A DNA stretch of 64,000 nt from Deltaproteobacteria bacterium (GCA_016196825.1 JACPWY010000034.1:1-64000); one strand, 5' to 3'; counted from the stretch's first letter, positions 42,281 through 50,668 are shown. Notes: generated by a model from the letters alone, not told the origin. Translations and numbers: made by a program.

Positions 42281-42865
42281 TCATTGTTCCCGATAGCAAC
42301 TGACTACACACTCCTGAGCCGCGTGAGATTGAGCGCAGCTGTAGAATGCGGCGTCAAAGGCCGCGTTGTAGTTGAGCGATCGGAATGCGTGGCCTCCTTC
42401 GTGCCCCTCCGCGACATCATCGTACCCAATGCAGCGCCAGTATCCGTTGAAGTAGAACCCTTCATAGTAGCCGGGGTAATACTGATACCGAGCGTACCCG
42501 TACCAGTACCAAGGGTAACGGTGTGGGTTGAAGTGCCATCGGTAGTAGTTCCACGGACGCCGCTGGACTGGATAGTAATGGGGGCCATGGCCCAACCCCC
42601 CGCCGTGATGCCCAACGGATCCGTGGCCATGTCCGGAGTGCCCTCCGCCGACATGTCCGCCACCGGGATGACCTCCACCTGGGTGCCCACCACCTACATG
42701 TCCACCACCGTGATGCCCGCCACCAGTGTGTCCACCGCCATGTCCCCCGGGCGGCCCGGGTTGAATGTCGATCAGCGGATCGATAATCGGATTATCGTTT
42801 TGAGCGCGAGAAAATGGCGAAAAGCAGATGAGACTGAAAACAAACAAGACGGAAAGGGTTTTCAT
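42281..42865 (-). CDS. Exported His/Gly-repeat protein
   Basis: From ATG 42865, with a very strong GAGGAGGAG ribosome site, the protein has 194 residues. A signal peptide (MKTLSVLFVFSLICFSPFSRA) is followed by a short acidic segment. Residues 40-97 are repeats of Gly-Gly-Gly-His with one variable residue (HT, HH, HV, HP, HS); next comes a Tyr/Trp/Arg-rich block (RRPWNYYRWHF, YWYGYARYQYYPGYYEG), and the last 50 residues hold four cysteines (WRCIGY, FYSCAQSH, ECVVSCYREQ). The histidine density suggests metal binding (nickel, zinc or copper) in the envelope. It is preceded by a near-consensus sigma-54 promoter (42907-42922). Confidence 0.82.
   Translation of the reverse strand: MKTLSVLFVFSLICFSPFSRAQNDNPIIDPLIDIQPGPPGGHGGGHTGGGHHGGGHVGGGHPGGGHPGGGHVGGGHSGHGHGSVGHHGGGLGHGPHYYPVQRRPWNYYRWHFNPHRYPWYWYGYARYQYYPGYYEGFYFNGYWRCIGYDDVAEGHEGGHAFRSLNYNAAFDAAFYSCAQSHAAQECVVSCYREQ
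42575..42748 (-). repeat. His-Gly coding repeat
   Basis: Imperfect tandem 12-15-base units coding for GGGHx, about eight copies, within the exported His/Gly-rich protein. Confidence 0.8.
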
Positions 42866-42906
42866 AAAATTCTCCTCCTCACTGAGAGTACTCCAAGGGG
42901 AAAGGG

Positions 42907-42922
42907 AGCAATCTTGATGCCA
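42907..42922 (-). promoter_or_regulatory. Sigma-54 (RpoN) promoter
   Basis: Minus strand TGGCAT-CAAGA-TTGCT: GG at 42921-42920 and GC at 42909-42908 with consensus spacing. Predicted start near 42896, about 31 bases before the ATG at 42865 of the His/Gly-rich exported protein. Confidence 0.72.
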
Positions 42923-42996
42923 CTTGACTACGCACGGCACGGGCAATCGCCCGCAGCAAACTGCAACATCTGTAACAATGTGCTAGCTTCGCTGGC

Positions 42997-43362
42997 ATGA
43001 TCAGGGTTTATGAATACAAGAACTGCAGCACGTGTCAGAAGGCGCTGAAATACCTCAAGGCGCAGGGGCACAAATTTGAAACTCTTCCCATTGTGGAAAA
43101 GCCGCCCACGCTGGGAGAACTCAAGACAATGCTCAAACACATCAAAGCCGAAGGAGGAACCTTTCGCGTGCTCTTCAATACCTCTGGTCAACTCTATCGT
43201 GAGCTCAAGATCGCGGACAAAATCCAAGCGGGGTTAGATGAGGCGAGCGCCTTGGCGCTCTTGTCCCAGCACGGAAAATTGATCAAGCGTCCGTTTCTAC
43301 TGACGCCGAATGGAGGCGCCGTCGGATTTCGCGTGGGAGTTTGGGATAAACTCTTAGGTTAA
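42997..43362 (+). CDS. ArsC/Spx family thioredoxin-fold protein
   Basis: A 121-residue protein of the ArsC/Spx/YffB family. It starts IRVYEYKNCSTCQKALKYLKAQG with the CSTC active-site motif (Cys10, Cys13), followed by PTLGELKTML, then a LFNTSGQLYREL region that matches the 'NTSG..yr.l' loop of the YffB/YfgD type, and ends LLSQHGKLIKRPFLL...GFRVGVWDKLL. In true arsenate reductases a triad of basic residues binds arsenate; the KRP motif is present. Function is likely thiol redox chemistry, perhaps glutathione- or stress-related, rather than proven arsenate reduction. Single gene, cytosolic. Confidence 0.88.
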   Translation: MIRVYEYKNCSTCQKALKYLKAQGHKFETLPIVEKPPTLGELKTMLKHIKAEGGTFRVLFNTSGQLYRELKIADKIQAGLDEASALALLSQHGKLIKRPFLLTPNGGAVGFRVGVWDKLLG

Positions 43363-43474
43363 CGTTCGTTCATATGTAGACGATCCTGTGCCCCTTTTGA
43401 GCCCAAAAATGTAAGAAATTACACAGGAAACTAGATTTGGGAGGGGGCGCCGTGCTAGACGGAAAACCTCACAA

Positions 43475-44017
43475 ATGGGTCACGCATTTTTTATCGCACT
43501 AGTAGTCACACTATTGGCTCCAGCGGCTCCGACTGCCAATTCAGTACGTGAAACCTGCATCGATCTTCTTCTGAATGGTATCCCCGAGGTCGAGGCTCCT
43601 GAATTTGATCCGAAGGCTAACGGTGATTGGGCGGGCGATAGGGCCTTGCGGTGTTTGAGGATCATCAAGAGGGCGGGCCTACTGCTCGATCGGCGTATCG
43701 TGGGATCGAACCATCCCGTTGTGCTGGATGCGATCCATAGAGTGCTCAAGAAGCGTCGGCCGGGTAGCTCTCTGATGTCGGCCGTCGAAGTGAAGCACGG
43801 AAATGGCCGGTACCCAGAGGGCCTCCGACAACTTGGTTATAATCCCGAAGAAGAGATTCTGCCCAAGACCCTCCCGCGGTGGCGAAAGGCTGTAGTGCCC
43901 GAGGCCATACTCGCTCTCGCCGAAGCGAGGCGGCCGCTCGCACCTGTCCAGATGCGGGAGGATGACTCATCCGAAAGTCGCTCACCATCCCGACTCGATC
44001 TATGCTCAAATCTTTGA
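43475..44017 (+). CDS. Exported hypothetical protein
   Basis: 180 residues starting at ATG 43475 with a signal peptide (MGHAFFIALVVTLLAPAAPTANS). The mature part is basic and helical (DRALRCLRIIKRAGLLLDRR, VVLDAIHRVLKKRRPG) with two or three cysteines and a final low-complexity tail (EDDSSESRSPSRLDLCSNL). No motif recognised. Its last 56 bases overlap the start of the TetR gene in another frame, so the tail may be non-native, or the TetR start may be wrong. Confidence 0.6.
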   Translation: MGHAFFIALVVTLLAPAAPTANSVRETCIDLLLNGIPEVEAPEFDPKANGDWAGDRALRCLRIIKRAGLLLDRRIVGSNHPVVLDAIHRVLKKRRPGSSLMSAVEVKHGNGRYPEGLRQLGYNPEEEILPKTLPRWRKAVVPEAILALAEARRPLAPVQMREDDSSESRSPSRLDLCSNL

Positions 44018-44603
44018 GTCGAGGCTCACGAAAGGGGATCTCAAGAAACTTGAGATCTTAGAGGCTGCGATCAAGGTGGTTGGAGCCGACAAAGAGGATT
44101 GGACCCTCGATAGCGTGGCCGAAGAGTTGGGGACGAGACGGTCCCACATCGTCTACTACTTCAAAACTCGGTCCGACCTGATGGAAGCGGTGATCCAATT
44201 GGTCGTGGGCACGGGCCAGCGGGTAGTCGTCGAAATGATTGAAACGGCCAAGAACCCAAAGGAGGGGATCTGGCGTCACATCCAGGGCACATTCGATTGG
44301 TATCGACGATACCCGAGCCATGCCCCCGTGATGCTCTATTTCTACTATTTGGCGAGCCAAAACGAACGGTACAGAAGACTCAACGAGCAGATCCGAAAGT
44401 CGGGGCGAGAGCGAATCGCAGGACTTCTGGGAGTGCAGCCAGAATTGGCGCGGAAAACGGCCCTGGAATTGTCCGAACTCGCCGAACTGTATCAGGACAA
44501 TCTCACCGGCGCGATGGTGAGCCTCGCTACATCCTCCGGAGGCCTTACCAAACGCCTCAACCGAACGACGCAACAGCTTGTCGATTTGCTGGGGTTGCAC
44601 TGA
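43962..44603 (+). CDS. TetR/AcrR family transcription regulator
   Basis: A 213-residue regulator. Residues 25-75 form the TetR DNA-binding domain: LKKLEILEAAIKVVGADKEDWTLDSVAEELG in parts, then RRSHIVYYFKTRSDLMEAVI, the recognition-helix signature VYYFKTRxxLxxAV. The C-terminal domain (APVMLYFYYLASQNERYRRL) is a ligand and dimer domain without a recognised subfamily. The only ATG candidate (43962) lies directly behind GGAGG with no spacing and inside the 3' end of the previous gene, so the start is uncertain though the coding frame is not. No divergent target operon is adjacent. Convergent with the ABC-F gene, 8 bases apart. Confidence 0.88.
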   Translation: MTHPKVAHHPDSIYAQIFESRLTKGDLKKLEILEAAIKVVGADKEDWTLDSVAEELGTRRSHIVYYFKTRSDLMEAVIQLVVGTGQRVVVEMIETAKNPKEGIWRHIQGTFDWYRRYPSHAPVMLYFYYLASQNERYRRLNEQIRKSGRERIAGLLGVQPELARKTALELSELAELYQDNLTGAMVSLATSSGGLTKRLNRTTQQLVDLLGLH

Positions 44604-44611
44604 GTTGTGAG

Positions 44612-46207
44612 CTAGACTTTCGCGTTGGGGTGGCTCACGAGATACTCGTCATAGGTCATCTCAAGGTCGGTGGCTCCTTTGGGGGTGATCTCAATGATGC
44701 GGTTCATGACCGTTTGGTTGAACTGGTGATCGTGTGAGGTGAAGAGCACGGTGCCCGGGAAACGAATGAGGCCGTTGTTGACGGCTGTGATGGATTCAAG
44801 GTCGAGGTGGTTAGTCGGTCCGTCGAGGATGAGCACATTGGCGTTGGTCAGCATCATCCGGGCCAGCATGCAGCGCACGCGTTCACCACCCGAGAGGACC
44901 TTCACCTTTTTGAGTGACTCCTCGCCCGAAAAGAGCATCCGCCCCAAGAAACCGCGGATGAAGGTCTCCGACTGCTCGGTCGAAAATTGTCTGAGCCAAT
45001 CGACCAGATTCAAATCTGAATTGGCGAAATAGGAGGCGTTGTCTTTCGGAAAATAGGCCTGCGAGGTGGTGATTCCCCAGTGGTGTTCCCCGCGATCGGC
45101 CTTGACCTCTCCCATGAGAATGCGAAAGAGGAGAGAAATGGCGAGCTCGTCCCCGACGAAGACTATCTTGTCGCCCTTTTTTGCGGTGAAATTGACATTG
45201 TTTAGGAGCTCTTTCCCCTCGACCGTCTTACAGAGATCGGCCACCTTGAGGAGCTGATCCCCGGCCTCTCTCTCTGGCTTAAAGCCCACAAACGGGTATT
45301 GGCGCGATGAGGGCTTGATGTCTTCGAGCGTGAGCTTTTCGAGCATCTTCTTACGGGATGTAGCCTGCTTGGATTTTGAAGCGTTCGCGCTGAAACGGGC
45401 GATGAATTCCTTTAATTCGCGCGCCTTGTCCTCTGTTTTTCGGGTCTTCTCCTGCTGCAGCCGCAGCGCGAGCTGGCTCGATTCGTACCAGAAATCGTAG
45501 TTGCCCGAGTAGAGCGTGATCCGGCCGTAGTCGATATCGGCCATGTGGGTGCAGACCTTATTCAAGAAGTGCCTGTCGTGAGAGACCACGATCACGGTCT
45601 TCTCGAAATCGTAGAGAAACTCCTCAAGCCAACGAATCGCGGCGCTGTCGAGATGGTTCGTCGGTTCGTCAAGTAGCAGAACATCGGGGCTTCCGAAGAG
45701 CGCTTGCGCGAGGAGCACCTTCACCTTCTCGGCCCCCTTGAGCTCGCTCATCTTCTTGGTGTGAAGTGAAGTTTCAATCCCGAGGCCTGAGAGAAGAACG
45801 GCGGCGTTGGCCTCTGCCTCCCAGCCATTCAGATCACCAAACTCCATCTCGAGATCGGCCGCCCGGTCGCCGTCGGCGTCGGAAAAATCTCCCTTGGCGT
45901 AAAGTGCTTCCCGCTCTTCAATGAGGTCGTTGAGCTTGGGTTGTCCCATGATCACGGTTTTCAAAACTGGATACTCGTCAAAGGCAAATTGATCCTGGCG
46001 CAAGTACGAGAGGCGCTCGTCAGGATTGATAGAGACCGTCCCGCTGGACGGAGTTTCTAGGCCAGCTAGGATCTTCAGGAATGTCGACTTCCCCGCGCCG
46101 TTTGCCCCGATCAGGCCGTAACAATTTCCGGCGACAAACCGGACATTCACATTCTCAAAGAGTCGGCGCCCGCCGAAGCTCAAATTGAGATCTGTCGTTG
46201 AGATCAT
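44612..46207 (-). CDS. ABC-F ATPase (YbiT-like) with degenerate second ATP site
   Basis: ABC-F proteins are soluble twin-ATPase factors that act on ribosomes. The 531-residue protein has two ABC domains and the linker (about 250-310) with KSKQATSRKKMLEKL. Domain 1 has a normal Walker A GANGAGKST and Walker B LLLDEPTNHLD, but its signature reads LKGAEK instead of LSGGE. Domain 2 has the intact signature LSGGERVR, but its Walker A reads FVGDELAIS without Lys-Ser/Thr, and its Walker B reads LILDGPTNHLD with Gly in place of the catalytic Glu. So only one composite site seems fully competent. Its ATG overlaps the stop of the upstream DEAD-box helicase gene (46204-46207), an RNA/ribosome-related operon. 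Confidence 0.9.
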   Translation of the reverse strand: MISTTDLNLSFGGRRLFENVNVRFVAGNCYGLIGANGAGKSTFLKILAGLETPSSGTVSINPDERLSYLRQDQFAFDEYPVLKTVIMGQPKLNDLIEEREALYAKGDFSDADGDRAADLEMEFGDLNGWEAEANAAVLLSGLGIETSLHTKKMSELKGAEKVKVLLAQALFGSPDVLLLDEPTNHLDSAAIRWLEEFLYDFEKTVIVVSHDRHFLNKVCTHMADIDYGRITLYSGNYDFWYESSQLALRLQQEKTRKTEDKARELKEFIARFSANASKSKQATSRKKMLEKLTLEDIKPSSRQYPFVGFKPEREAGDQLLKVADLCKTVEGKELLNNVNFTAKKGDKIVFVGDELAISLLFRILMGEVKADRGEHHWGITTSQAYFPKDNASYFANSDLNLVDWLRQFSTEQSETFIRGFLGRMLFSGEESLKKVKVLSGGERVRCMLARMMLTNANVLILDGPTNHLDLESITAVNNGLIRFPGTVLFTSHDHQFNQTVMNRIIEITPKGATDLEMTYDEYLVSHPNAKV

Positions 46208-47661
46208 CTCTGTGACTCCGGGCGGTTCCGACCTCGGTTGCGACGCCAGTTTCCTGGGCCGCCGTGTGGCGCAAAGGCAGGAGAGCGTCGAGTGAAACGA
46301 GTTGAACGCCGCCCTGGCCGGCGCTGAGGAGCGCGAGGCGGCTCTTCATTCAAGGGCTCATTCTTCTCGCGATCATCAAAAAGATTCGGTGACAGGAGAC
46401 TCAAGAAACGGGCAACCACCTCTTCAGGGCTTTTTCCCTCAAGGGCCGGTCGCCATTCGGTGCCGAGATTCTGCAGAAAGACCTCGTGCCCTTCGGTAGC
46501 CAAGAACTGGCTGCGCAGTCGGGCGAGGGTCTTTCCCGTGACCTCTTGCCTACCTGGCAGAAGGCCCATCTCAATCTTGCTCTTGGTGATGCGCTCTATC
46601 TTATTCACCATCCACATCTGTTCAGGGGCCACGAGTGAAACGGCAAGGCCAGCCTCGCCGCTTCGCGCCGTCCGTCCAATTCTATGGACGTAGGCCTCGA
46701 GGTCACTCGGGAGCGAGTAGTTTATCACGTGGGTGAGAGCCTTCACATCCAGCCCCCTCGCAGCGACATCGCTTGCGACAAGAACATTCACACGGCGGTT
46801 CTTGAAGTTGTTGAGTGTTGCCAGCCGTTCTTTCTGCCCCTTATCCCCGTGCAGACAATCGACCCGATAGCCGCGTTCCGTGAGATAGCCCGTGAGCTCC
46901 ATGACGAGAGCCTTCGTTTGGCAAAAGATGAGTCCGTAAAAATCGTCGCTTGCGTCGATAACCCGGCATATTCCGCGCGGCTTATTCTTGTCTCGCACCG
47001 TATAGACAATCTGCTTCACGGTTCCGGAGAGCACCTCTTCGCGATTAATCTCAGCCACCTGCGGCGCTTTCAAAAACTGATCGGCCACGCGCCTCACGCC
47101 CGAGCTCATCGTGGCGGTGAAGAGCCACGTTTCGGCCTTGCCCACGCTCTTCAAAATGGTCTCGAGATCCTCTTGGAATCCCATTGAGAGCATCTCGTCG
47201 GCCTCGTCGAGCACTATCGTCCGAACAGTTTTCAGGGAGAGATTTCCCTGCCGGAGATGATCCACCAAGCGTCCTGGCGTTGCGACGAGAATGGGGGTCC
47301 CTTGCCGAATGGCGTAGATCTGATCGCCGTAACCGGTGCCGCCGTAAATTGGGCGGGCATCGATCCCTTTAAATTGGCCGATCTTCTTGAGTTGCTCAGT
47401 GACCTGAACTGCGAGCTCCCTGGTGGGGCACAACACAACGGCCTGAACGGCCTGTTTCTTCCGGTCGAGGCGTTCAATGAGTGGAATTCCAAACGCCACG
47501 GTCTTGCCGGTGCCGGTGGCGGCTAGTCCCACGAAATCGGTCGCACCCTTGAGAAGAATTGGAAGAGCCTCAGCCTGAATCGGGGTCGGCTTCACAAACC
47601 CCATCGCGGTGACCGCCTGGGCGACCTCCGGACTCAGGTTAAGTTCTTGGAAATTTTGCAT
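46204..47661 (-). CDS. DEAD-box RNA helicase
   Basis: A 485-residue helicase. Motifs in order: Q-motif region (GFVKPTPIQ), Walker A AATGTGKT, PTRELAVQV, GGTG, TPGRLVDHL, DEAD (LDEADEM), TAT (FTATMSS), then in the second RecA domain FCQTKA, LHGDKGQKER, ASDVAARGLDV and HRIGRTARSG. The C-terminal tail of about 60 residues is Arg/Pro-rich (APQRRPGRRSTRFTRRSP), typical of RNA-binding tails in cold-adaptation or ribosome-assembly helicases. The start ATG has AAAGGAAG and a good promoter with a leader of about 20 bases. The ABC-F gene begins in its last codon (ATGA overlap), so both are made together. Confidence 0.95.
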   Translation of the reverse strand: MQNFQELNLSPEVAQAVTAMGFVKPTPIQAEALPILLKGATDFVGLAATGTGKTVAFGIPLIERLDRKKQAVQAVVLCPTRELAVQVTEQLKKIGQFKGIDARPIYGGTGYGDQIYAIRQGTPILVATPGRLVDHLRQGNLSLKTVRTIVLDEADEMLSMGFQEDLETILKSVGKAETWLFTATMSSGVRRVADQFLKAPQVAEINREEVLSGTVKQIVYTVRDKNKPRGICRVIDASDDFYGLIFCQTKALVMELTGYLTERGYRVDCLHGDKGQKERLATLNNFKNRRVNVLVASDVAARGLDVKALTHVINYSLPSDLEAYVHRIGRTARSGEAGLAVSLVAPEQMWMVNKIERITKSKIEMGLLPGRQEVTGKTLARLRSQFLATEGHEVFLQNLGTEWRPALEGKSPEEVVARFLSLLSPNLFDDREKNEPLNEEPPRAPQRRPGRRSTRFTRRSPAFAPHGGPGNWRRNRGRNRPESQR

Positions 47662-47687
47662 ATCTTCCTTTCAAAGGCGTGGGGGAC

Positions 47688-47716
47688 TCTATACAGAAAT
47701 GGCGCCTTCGAAGCAA
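47688..47716 (-). promoter_or_regulatory. Sigma-70-type promoter of the helicase/ABC-F operon
   Basis: Minus strand TTGCTT (47716-47711), 17 bases, TATAGA (47693-47688). Predicted start near 47681, 20 bases before the ATG. Confidence 0.6.
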
Positions 47717-47791
47717 TGCGAAAGAACCAATGTGGCTAGCCAAGGCGCGGAAAAGATTGGCAAAACCGGCGTTTTCTGCGTGCTTGAATGG

Positions 47792-48568
47792 CTACCGATT
47801 CTTCTCGGCTTGATCTGGTCGGCCAGGGCTGAAGCCAAAGGCCGGCTGAGCGCGCTGCTTTCTTGGGAGAAAGCGAGCCCAGAACGGCGAGCTGATTCGA
47901 ATCTGGCTCTTGCTTGTCATGCGATAGAACAGGATGACCAGGTTGAATGATAGGAAAGCCGCGAAGAAACACCACACTGAGATGAAGGCGTAGCGATAAG
48001 AGATGTGTGCCGCTCCGGCCAAAAGGACTACTAGAAATCCAAAGCCTCGGATTTTCCAGTCAAAGGAAAAGAAAAGCGGCACGGCTGTCGCTGCTAGATA
48101 AAGAGTCTGAAACACAACCGGAAACTGTTCAAAGAACGGCAGCGTGCGCGTGTCGTAGTGGATAGAGTGGAGGCAGGTCGTCGTAGTGAGATAGTCGGCT
48201 GGGTGCATCGCTGTCGGGAGATAGAAACCCATCCCGAGGAGAAACCCGACTACCGAGGCGATTTGGCAGAAGCGTTTCATATAGGGTCGCTTCTCTAAAA
48301 ATGAGGCTGCCAGTGGAATCCAAAACGGCCAGAAAGGGAGAGCAAAGAAAAGGAATATCACCGAGCCAAAGGTCACCAGGCTCTGGTTTCCCGTCTCCAT
48401 TCCGCGCCACACGAGGCCTTCGCTCAATTGCTGAACACCGAAGGCCACTGGAATCGCGGCGAGCGGAAGAAACTTGGGATCCTTCTTAATGGCCTGGACA
48501 ATGCAATAACCACCGGCGGGGATAAGAGCGGCGCCCATTCCGAAACTAGCCTCTAGCGAAAAGCACAT
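47792..48568 (-). CDS. DUF6629-like membrane protein
   Basis: A 258-residue protein with about seven membrane helices. It opens MCFSLEASFGMGAALIPAG, the typical MCFSxxASF start of the DUF6629 family, followed by QLSEGLVW, another family landmark. The soluble C-terminal tail is basic (FWARFLPRKQRAQPAFG). The family has no known function and is found in diverse bacteria as a single gene. Located upstream of the helicase promoter on the same strand, 75 bases away from that promoter, so it is a separate unit. Confidence 0.82.
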   Translation of the reverse strand: MCFSLEASFGMGAALIPAGGYCIVQAIKKDPKFLPLAAIPVAFGVQQLSEGLVWRGMETGNQSLVTFGSVIFLFFALPFWPFWIPLAASFLEKRPYMKRFCQIASVVGFLLGMGFYLPTAMHPADYLTTTTCLHSIHYDTRTLPFFEQFPVVFQTLYLAATAVPLFFSFDWKIRGFGFLVVLLAGAAHISYRYAFISVWCFFAAFLSFNLVILFYRMTSKSQIRISSPFWARFLPRKQRAQPAFGFSPGRPDQAEKNR

Positions 48569-48758
48569 ATTTGATACTCCGGGACTGAAAAGGTTTCATT
48601 AGGTGTATGCAAACTGTGTGCACAGATTTGCACGCGTAAAAAATTGTGAAGAGTGCCTAAATCTTGGCCACCTGAGAGAAGACTAGTCGTTCGGGGCTGC
48701 AGGTTGATTACCTTGGCGATTCGACCGATACGTAGATGGGAAGGTGTTGGTCAAGTTC

Positions 48759-49844
48759 ATGCGGATCACCCTGATTTTATTCAGTTTGGCGTTTGTCGCT
48801 GGGGCCGCGGAACAGGTTGCGACAGAGCGTCTGTTTCGCGATCTTCAGAGTTATCATTCGGCGTTGGAGCTGGGCATCGAGACCCTAAAACCTGAAGTGC
48901 CTGATATTCAGGCCGAGCTTCCCACGACAGCGAAGGATACAGAAAAGCTGGCTGAGACTGTGAAGAAATTTCCCTGGCTCGAACTCGTGGCCGAACTTGG
49001 GATTTCACTAACCGATGGAGCTCCCCTGATGGGAAAGCTCGATGCCGCGAATGACAAACTTCACGAGATAACGCCTCAGGTGTGTTTTGGACCCTCGGGG
49101 AAAGAGTTCAATTCATCGAAAGCCGAATGCAAAGGCAGGCTTGAGCGGTTCACCGAACTAGGGTTTCAAAATGGCAGCTTTTTCATTACGACGGTCGATG
49201 TTGATTTTCTCACGCCCAGGCGAATGGTCGACTCTTACGTTACCTTTCAAGTAGCCATGGCCGGTTTCCCGCCTCTCGTCGCCAAGTACCCCTGGTCCGG
49301 ACCAAAAGCCGTTCTCCTGCAGTTCGAGTTTGCCCAGAGGCAATTGGCTTCGCTTCTTGGGTTTTCACATCCCCCTGCGCAAATCATCGAACCCACAAAC
49401 CCGATACCCGCCTGGTTGCCCGACCTCACCGATGCAGAGGTCCTAATACCGGATCACTGCTTCGGCCCGGTCAAGGACAAGGAGGTGCAGAAGAGGTTTG
49501 AGGAGCTCAAGACATCGGCCCAGCACTACTATGGACTAGTGGAGCCCCGATTGAAAAAGCGCCAAGAGACCTGCGACACCAAAATCGGCAAAGCCTGTTC
49601 TGACATCGAGGAAAACGGGGTGCTCTTAGTCCTTTCGTACATGACGCAATTCTGTCAGATCAGGAGGGTGACGTTGTGGGAACTCCGGCGGGATCTCAAG
49701 GAGTTTCGGGTCTATCAAAGAGACACCGCCTCCTTAGTCAGTCATGTAGGCATGTTGAAAAGGATCGAACTCTGTATGTCGGCCTTCAACGCTGGATATC
49801 ATTGGAAGTTTCAATCGCCCATCCGCGCAGGTTGTGAGGACTAG
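48759..49844 (+). CDS. Exported protein of unknown function
   Basis: From ATG 48759 the protein has 361 residues (a GTG at 48744 is also possible). A signal peptide (MRITLILFSLAFVAGAA, then EQVATE) is followed by a helical domain. Eight or so cysteines are spread in the mature part (VCFGPSG, AECKG, DHCFGPV, ETCDTKIGKACSDI, QFCQIRR, ELCMSAF, AGCED), and the motif CFGP occurs twice (near residues 105 and 235), suggesting an internal duplication with disulfide bonds. No family recognised. Its last 59 bases overlap the end of the convergent gene. Confidence 0.75.
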   Translation: MRITLILFSLAFVAGAAEQVATERLFRDLQSYHSALELGIETLKPEVPDIQAELPTTAKDTEKLAETVKKFPWLELVAELGISLTDGAPLMGKLDAANDKLHEITPQVCFGPSGKEFNSSKAECKGRLERFTELGFQNGSFFITTVDVDFLTPRRMVDSYVTFQVAMAGFPPLVAKYPWSGPKAVLLQFEFAQRQLASLLGFSHPPAQIIEPTNPIPAWLPDLTDAEVLIPDHCFGPVKDKEVQKRFEELKTSAQHYYGLVEPRLKKRQETCDTKIGKACSDIEENGVLLVLSYMTQFCQIRRVTLWELRRDLKEFRVYQRDTASLVSHVGMLKRIELCMSAFNAGYHWKFQSPIRAGCED

Positions 49845-50607
49845 GTGGCCTGAGGACGTTGATGGCGGATTGAACCGCACGTCCGCCGCGAGAGCGAATA
49901 TGGAGGCCGTAGCTGCCGGCTTTGAGCGTGCCCAGATTGAGGCGGACTCTGAAGGTCTTCTCAATGGTTGGGCACTCCTGAGGTGGTCGCTTTTCCAGTT
50001 TGGGGAGCACCACGAAGACATCATCCACTCGCTCGATGGGCATCGGCGACACCAATTTCACCCCGCAGCTCGGCAGGACACCACGTACCATCACGCGAGC
50101 TTCTTGTCCTTCAACGTAAGCTTCAAGAAGTTCAACGCTCGATACCGTAGCGTAATTGAAATTGTCGATATCATCGCTCGCCGCCATATCGATTCTCAGA
50201 GGGCTCTGGGCCAGGCCCACCCATTGTTTGTCGAACTCCAGCTGGTACGCACCTGCCTTCAGAAGCCCGAGTGTTACAACCGAGGTAAAGTTAACGGGAT
50301 CATCGATCAAGTCTCCACTCCGACAATTCCCTGTATGGCTCAGCCACGCGTATTGTCGAATGCGATAGCCTCCGGCCGGTTTAGCCTCGGCCGTGGGAAC
50401 GGCCACTGAAAAGCAGGGGTTGGGAAGCTCCCCCTGAATCAGCGCTTCAACTTGATCATTATCGTCGTAGCCGATCCGAGGCACGAAAAGTTGACTCACT
50501 GGAATCTCCACCAGCTCTGGACTCACTCCCGGCTCAGCCGCCAACGCCGCTGTCATCAAAAAGAAATACGCCCCCAAAAACACAACGCCTTGATAGACCC
50601 AGGCCAT
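49786..50607 (-). CDS. Exported protein of unknown function under a sigma-54-like promoter
   Basis: Start ATG 50607 follows GGAGG at the right distance (the frame extends to 50682). The 273-residue product has a signal peptide (MAWVYQGVVFLGAYFFLMTAALA, then AEPG). The mature protein is strand-rich with two similar halves: each has a PxxCxxxxPxA/E or CGVKLVSPMP cluster, a string of V/L/Y residues, and a LKAGxYxLEF / LKAGSYGLHI motif (near residues 135 and 245), so it looks like two beta-sandwich repeats. No family recognised. A near-consensus sigma-54 promoter lies at 50653-50668. The gene overlaps the convergent exported-protein gene by 59 bases. Confidence 0.75.
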   Translation of the reverse strand: MAWVYQGVVFLGAYFFLMTAALAAEPGVSPELVEIPVSQLFVPRIGYDDNDQVEALIQGELPNPCFSVAVPTAEAKPAGGYRIRQYAWLSHTGNCRSGDLIDDPVNFTSVVTLGLLKAGAYQLEFDKQWVGLAQSPLRIDMAASDDIDNFNYATVSSVELLEAYVEGQEARVMVRGVLPSCGVKLVSPMPIERVDDVFVVLPKLEKRPPQECPTIEKTFRVRLNLGTLKAGSYGLHIRSRGGRAVQSAINVLRPPSPHNLRGWAIETSNDIQR

Positions 50608-50652
50608 AACGCCTCCATTTGTTAGCGATCCGCACTGCATTTCAAACTCAAT

Positions 50653-50668
50653 TGCATCCAGCGTGCCA
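50653..50668 (-). promoter_or_regulatory. Probable sigma-54 promoter
   Basis: Minus strand TGGCAC-GCTGG-ATGCA: perfect -24 element, -12 element with one mismatch but the essential GC (50655-50654) at correct spacing. Predicted start near 50642, 35 bases before the ATG at 50607. Confidence 0.55.

Noticed and set aside
42575-42748. CRISPR-like or satellite repeat
   Set aside because: The periodicity is codon-based (GGGHx) inside an exported-protein gene, without constant spacers.
48605-48625. GTGCAC/TTTGCA repeats upstream of the DUF6629 gene as a sigma-54 site
   Set aside because: The -24 element has TG instead of GG; probably a chance palindrome (TGTGCACA).
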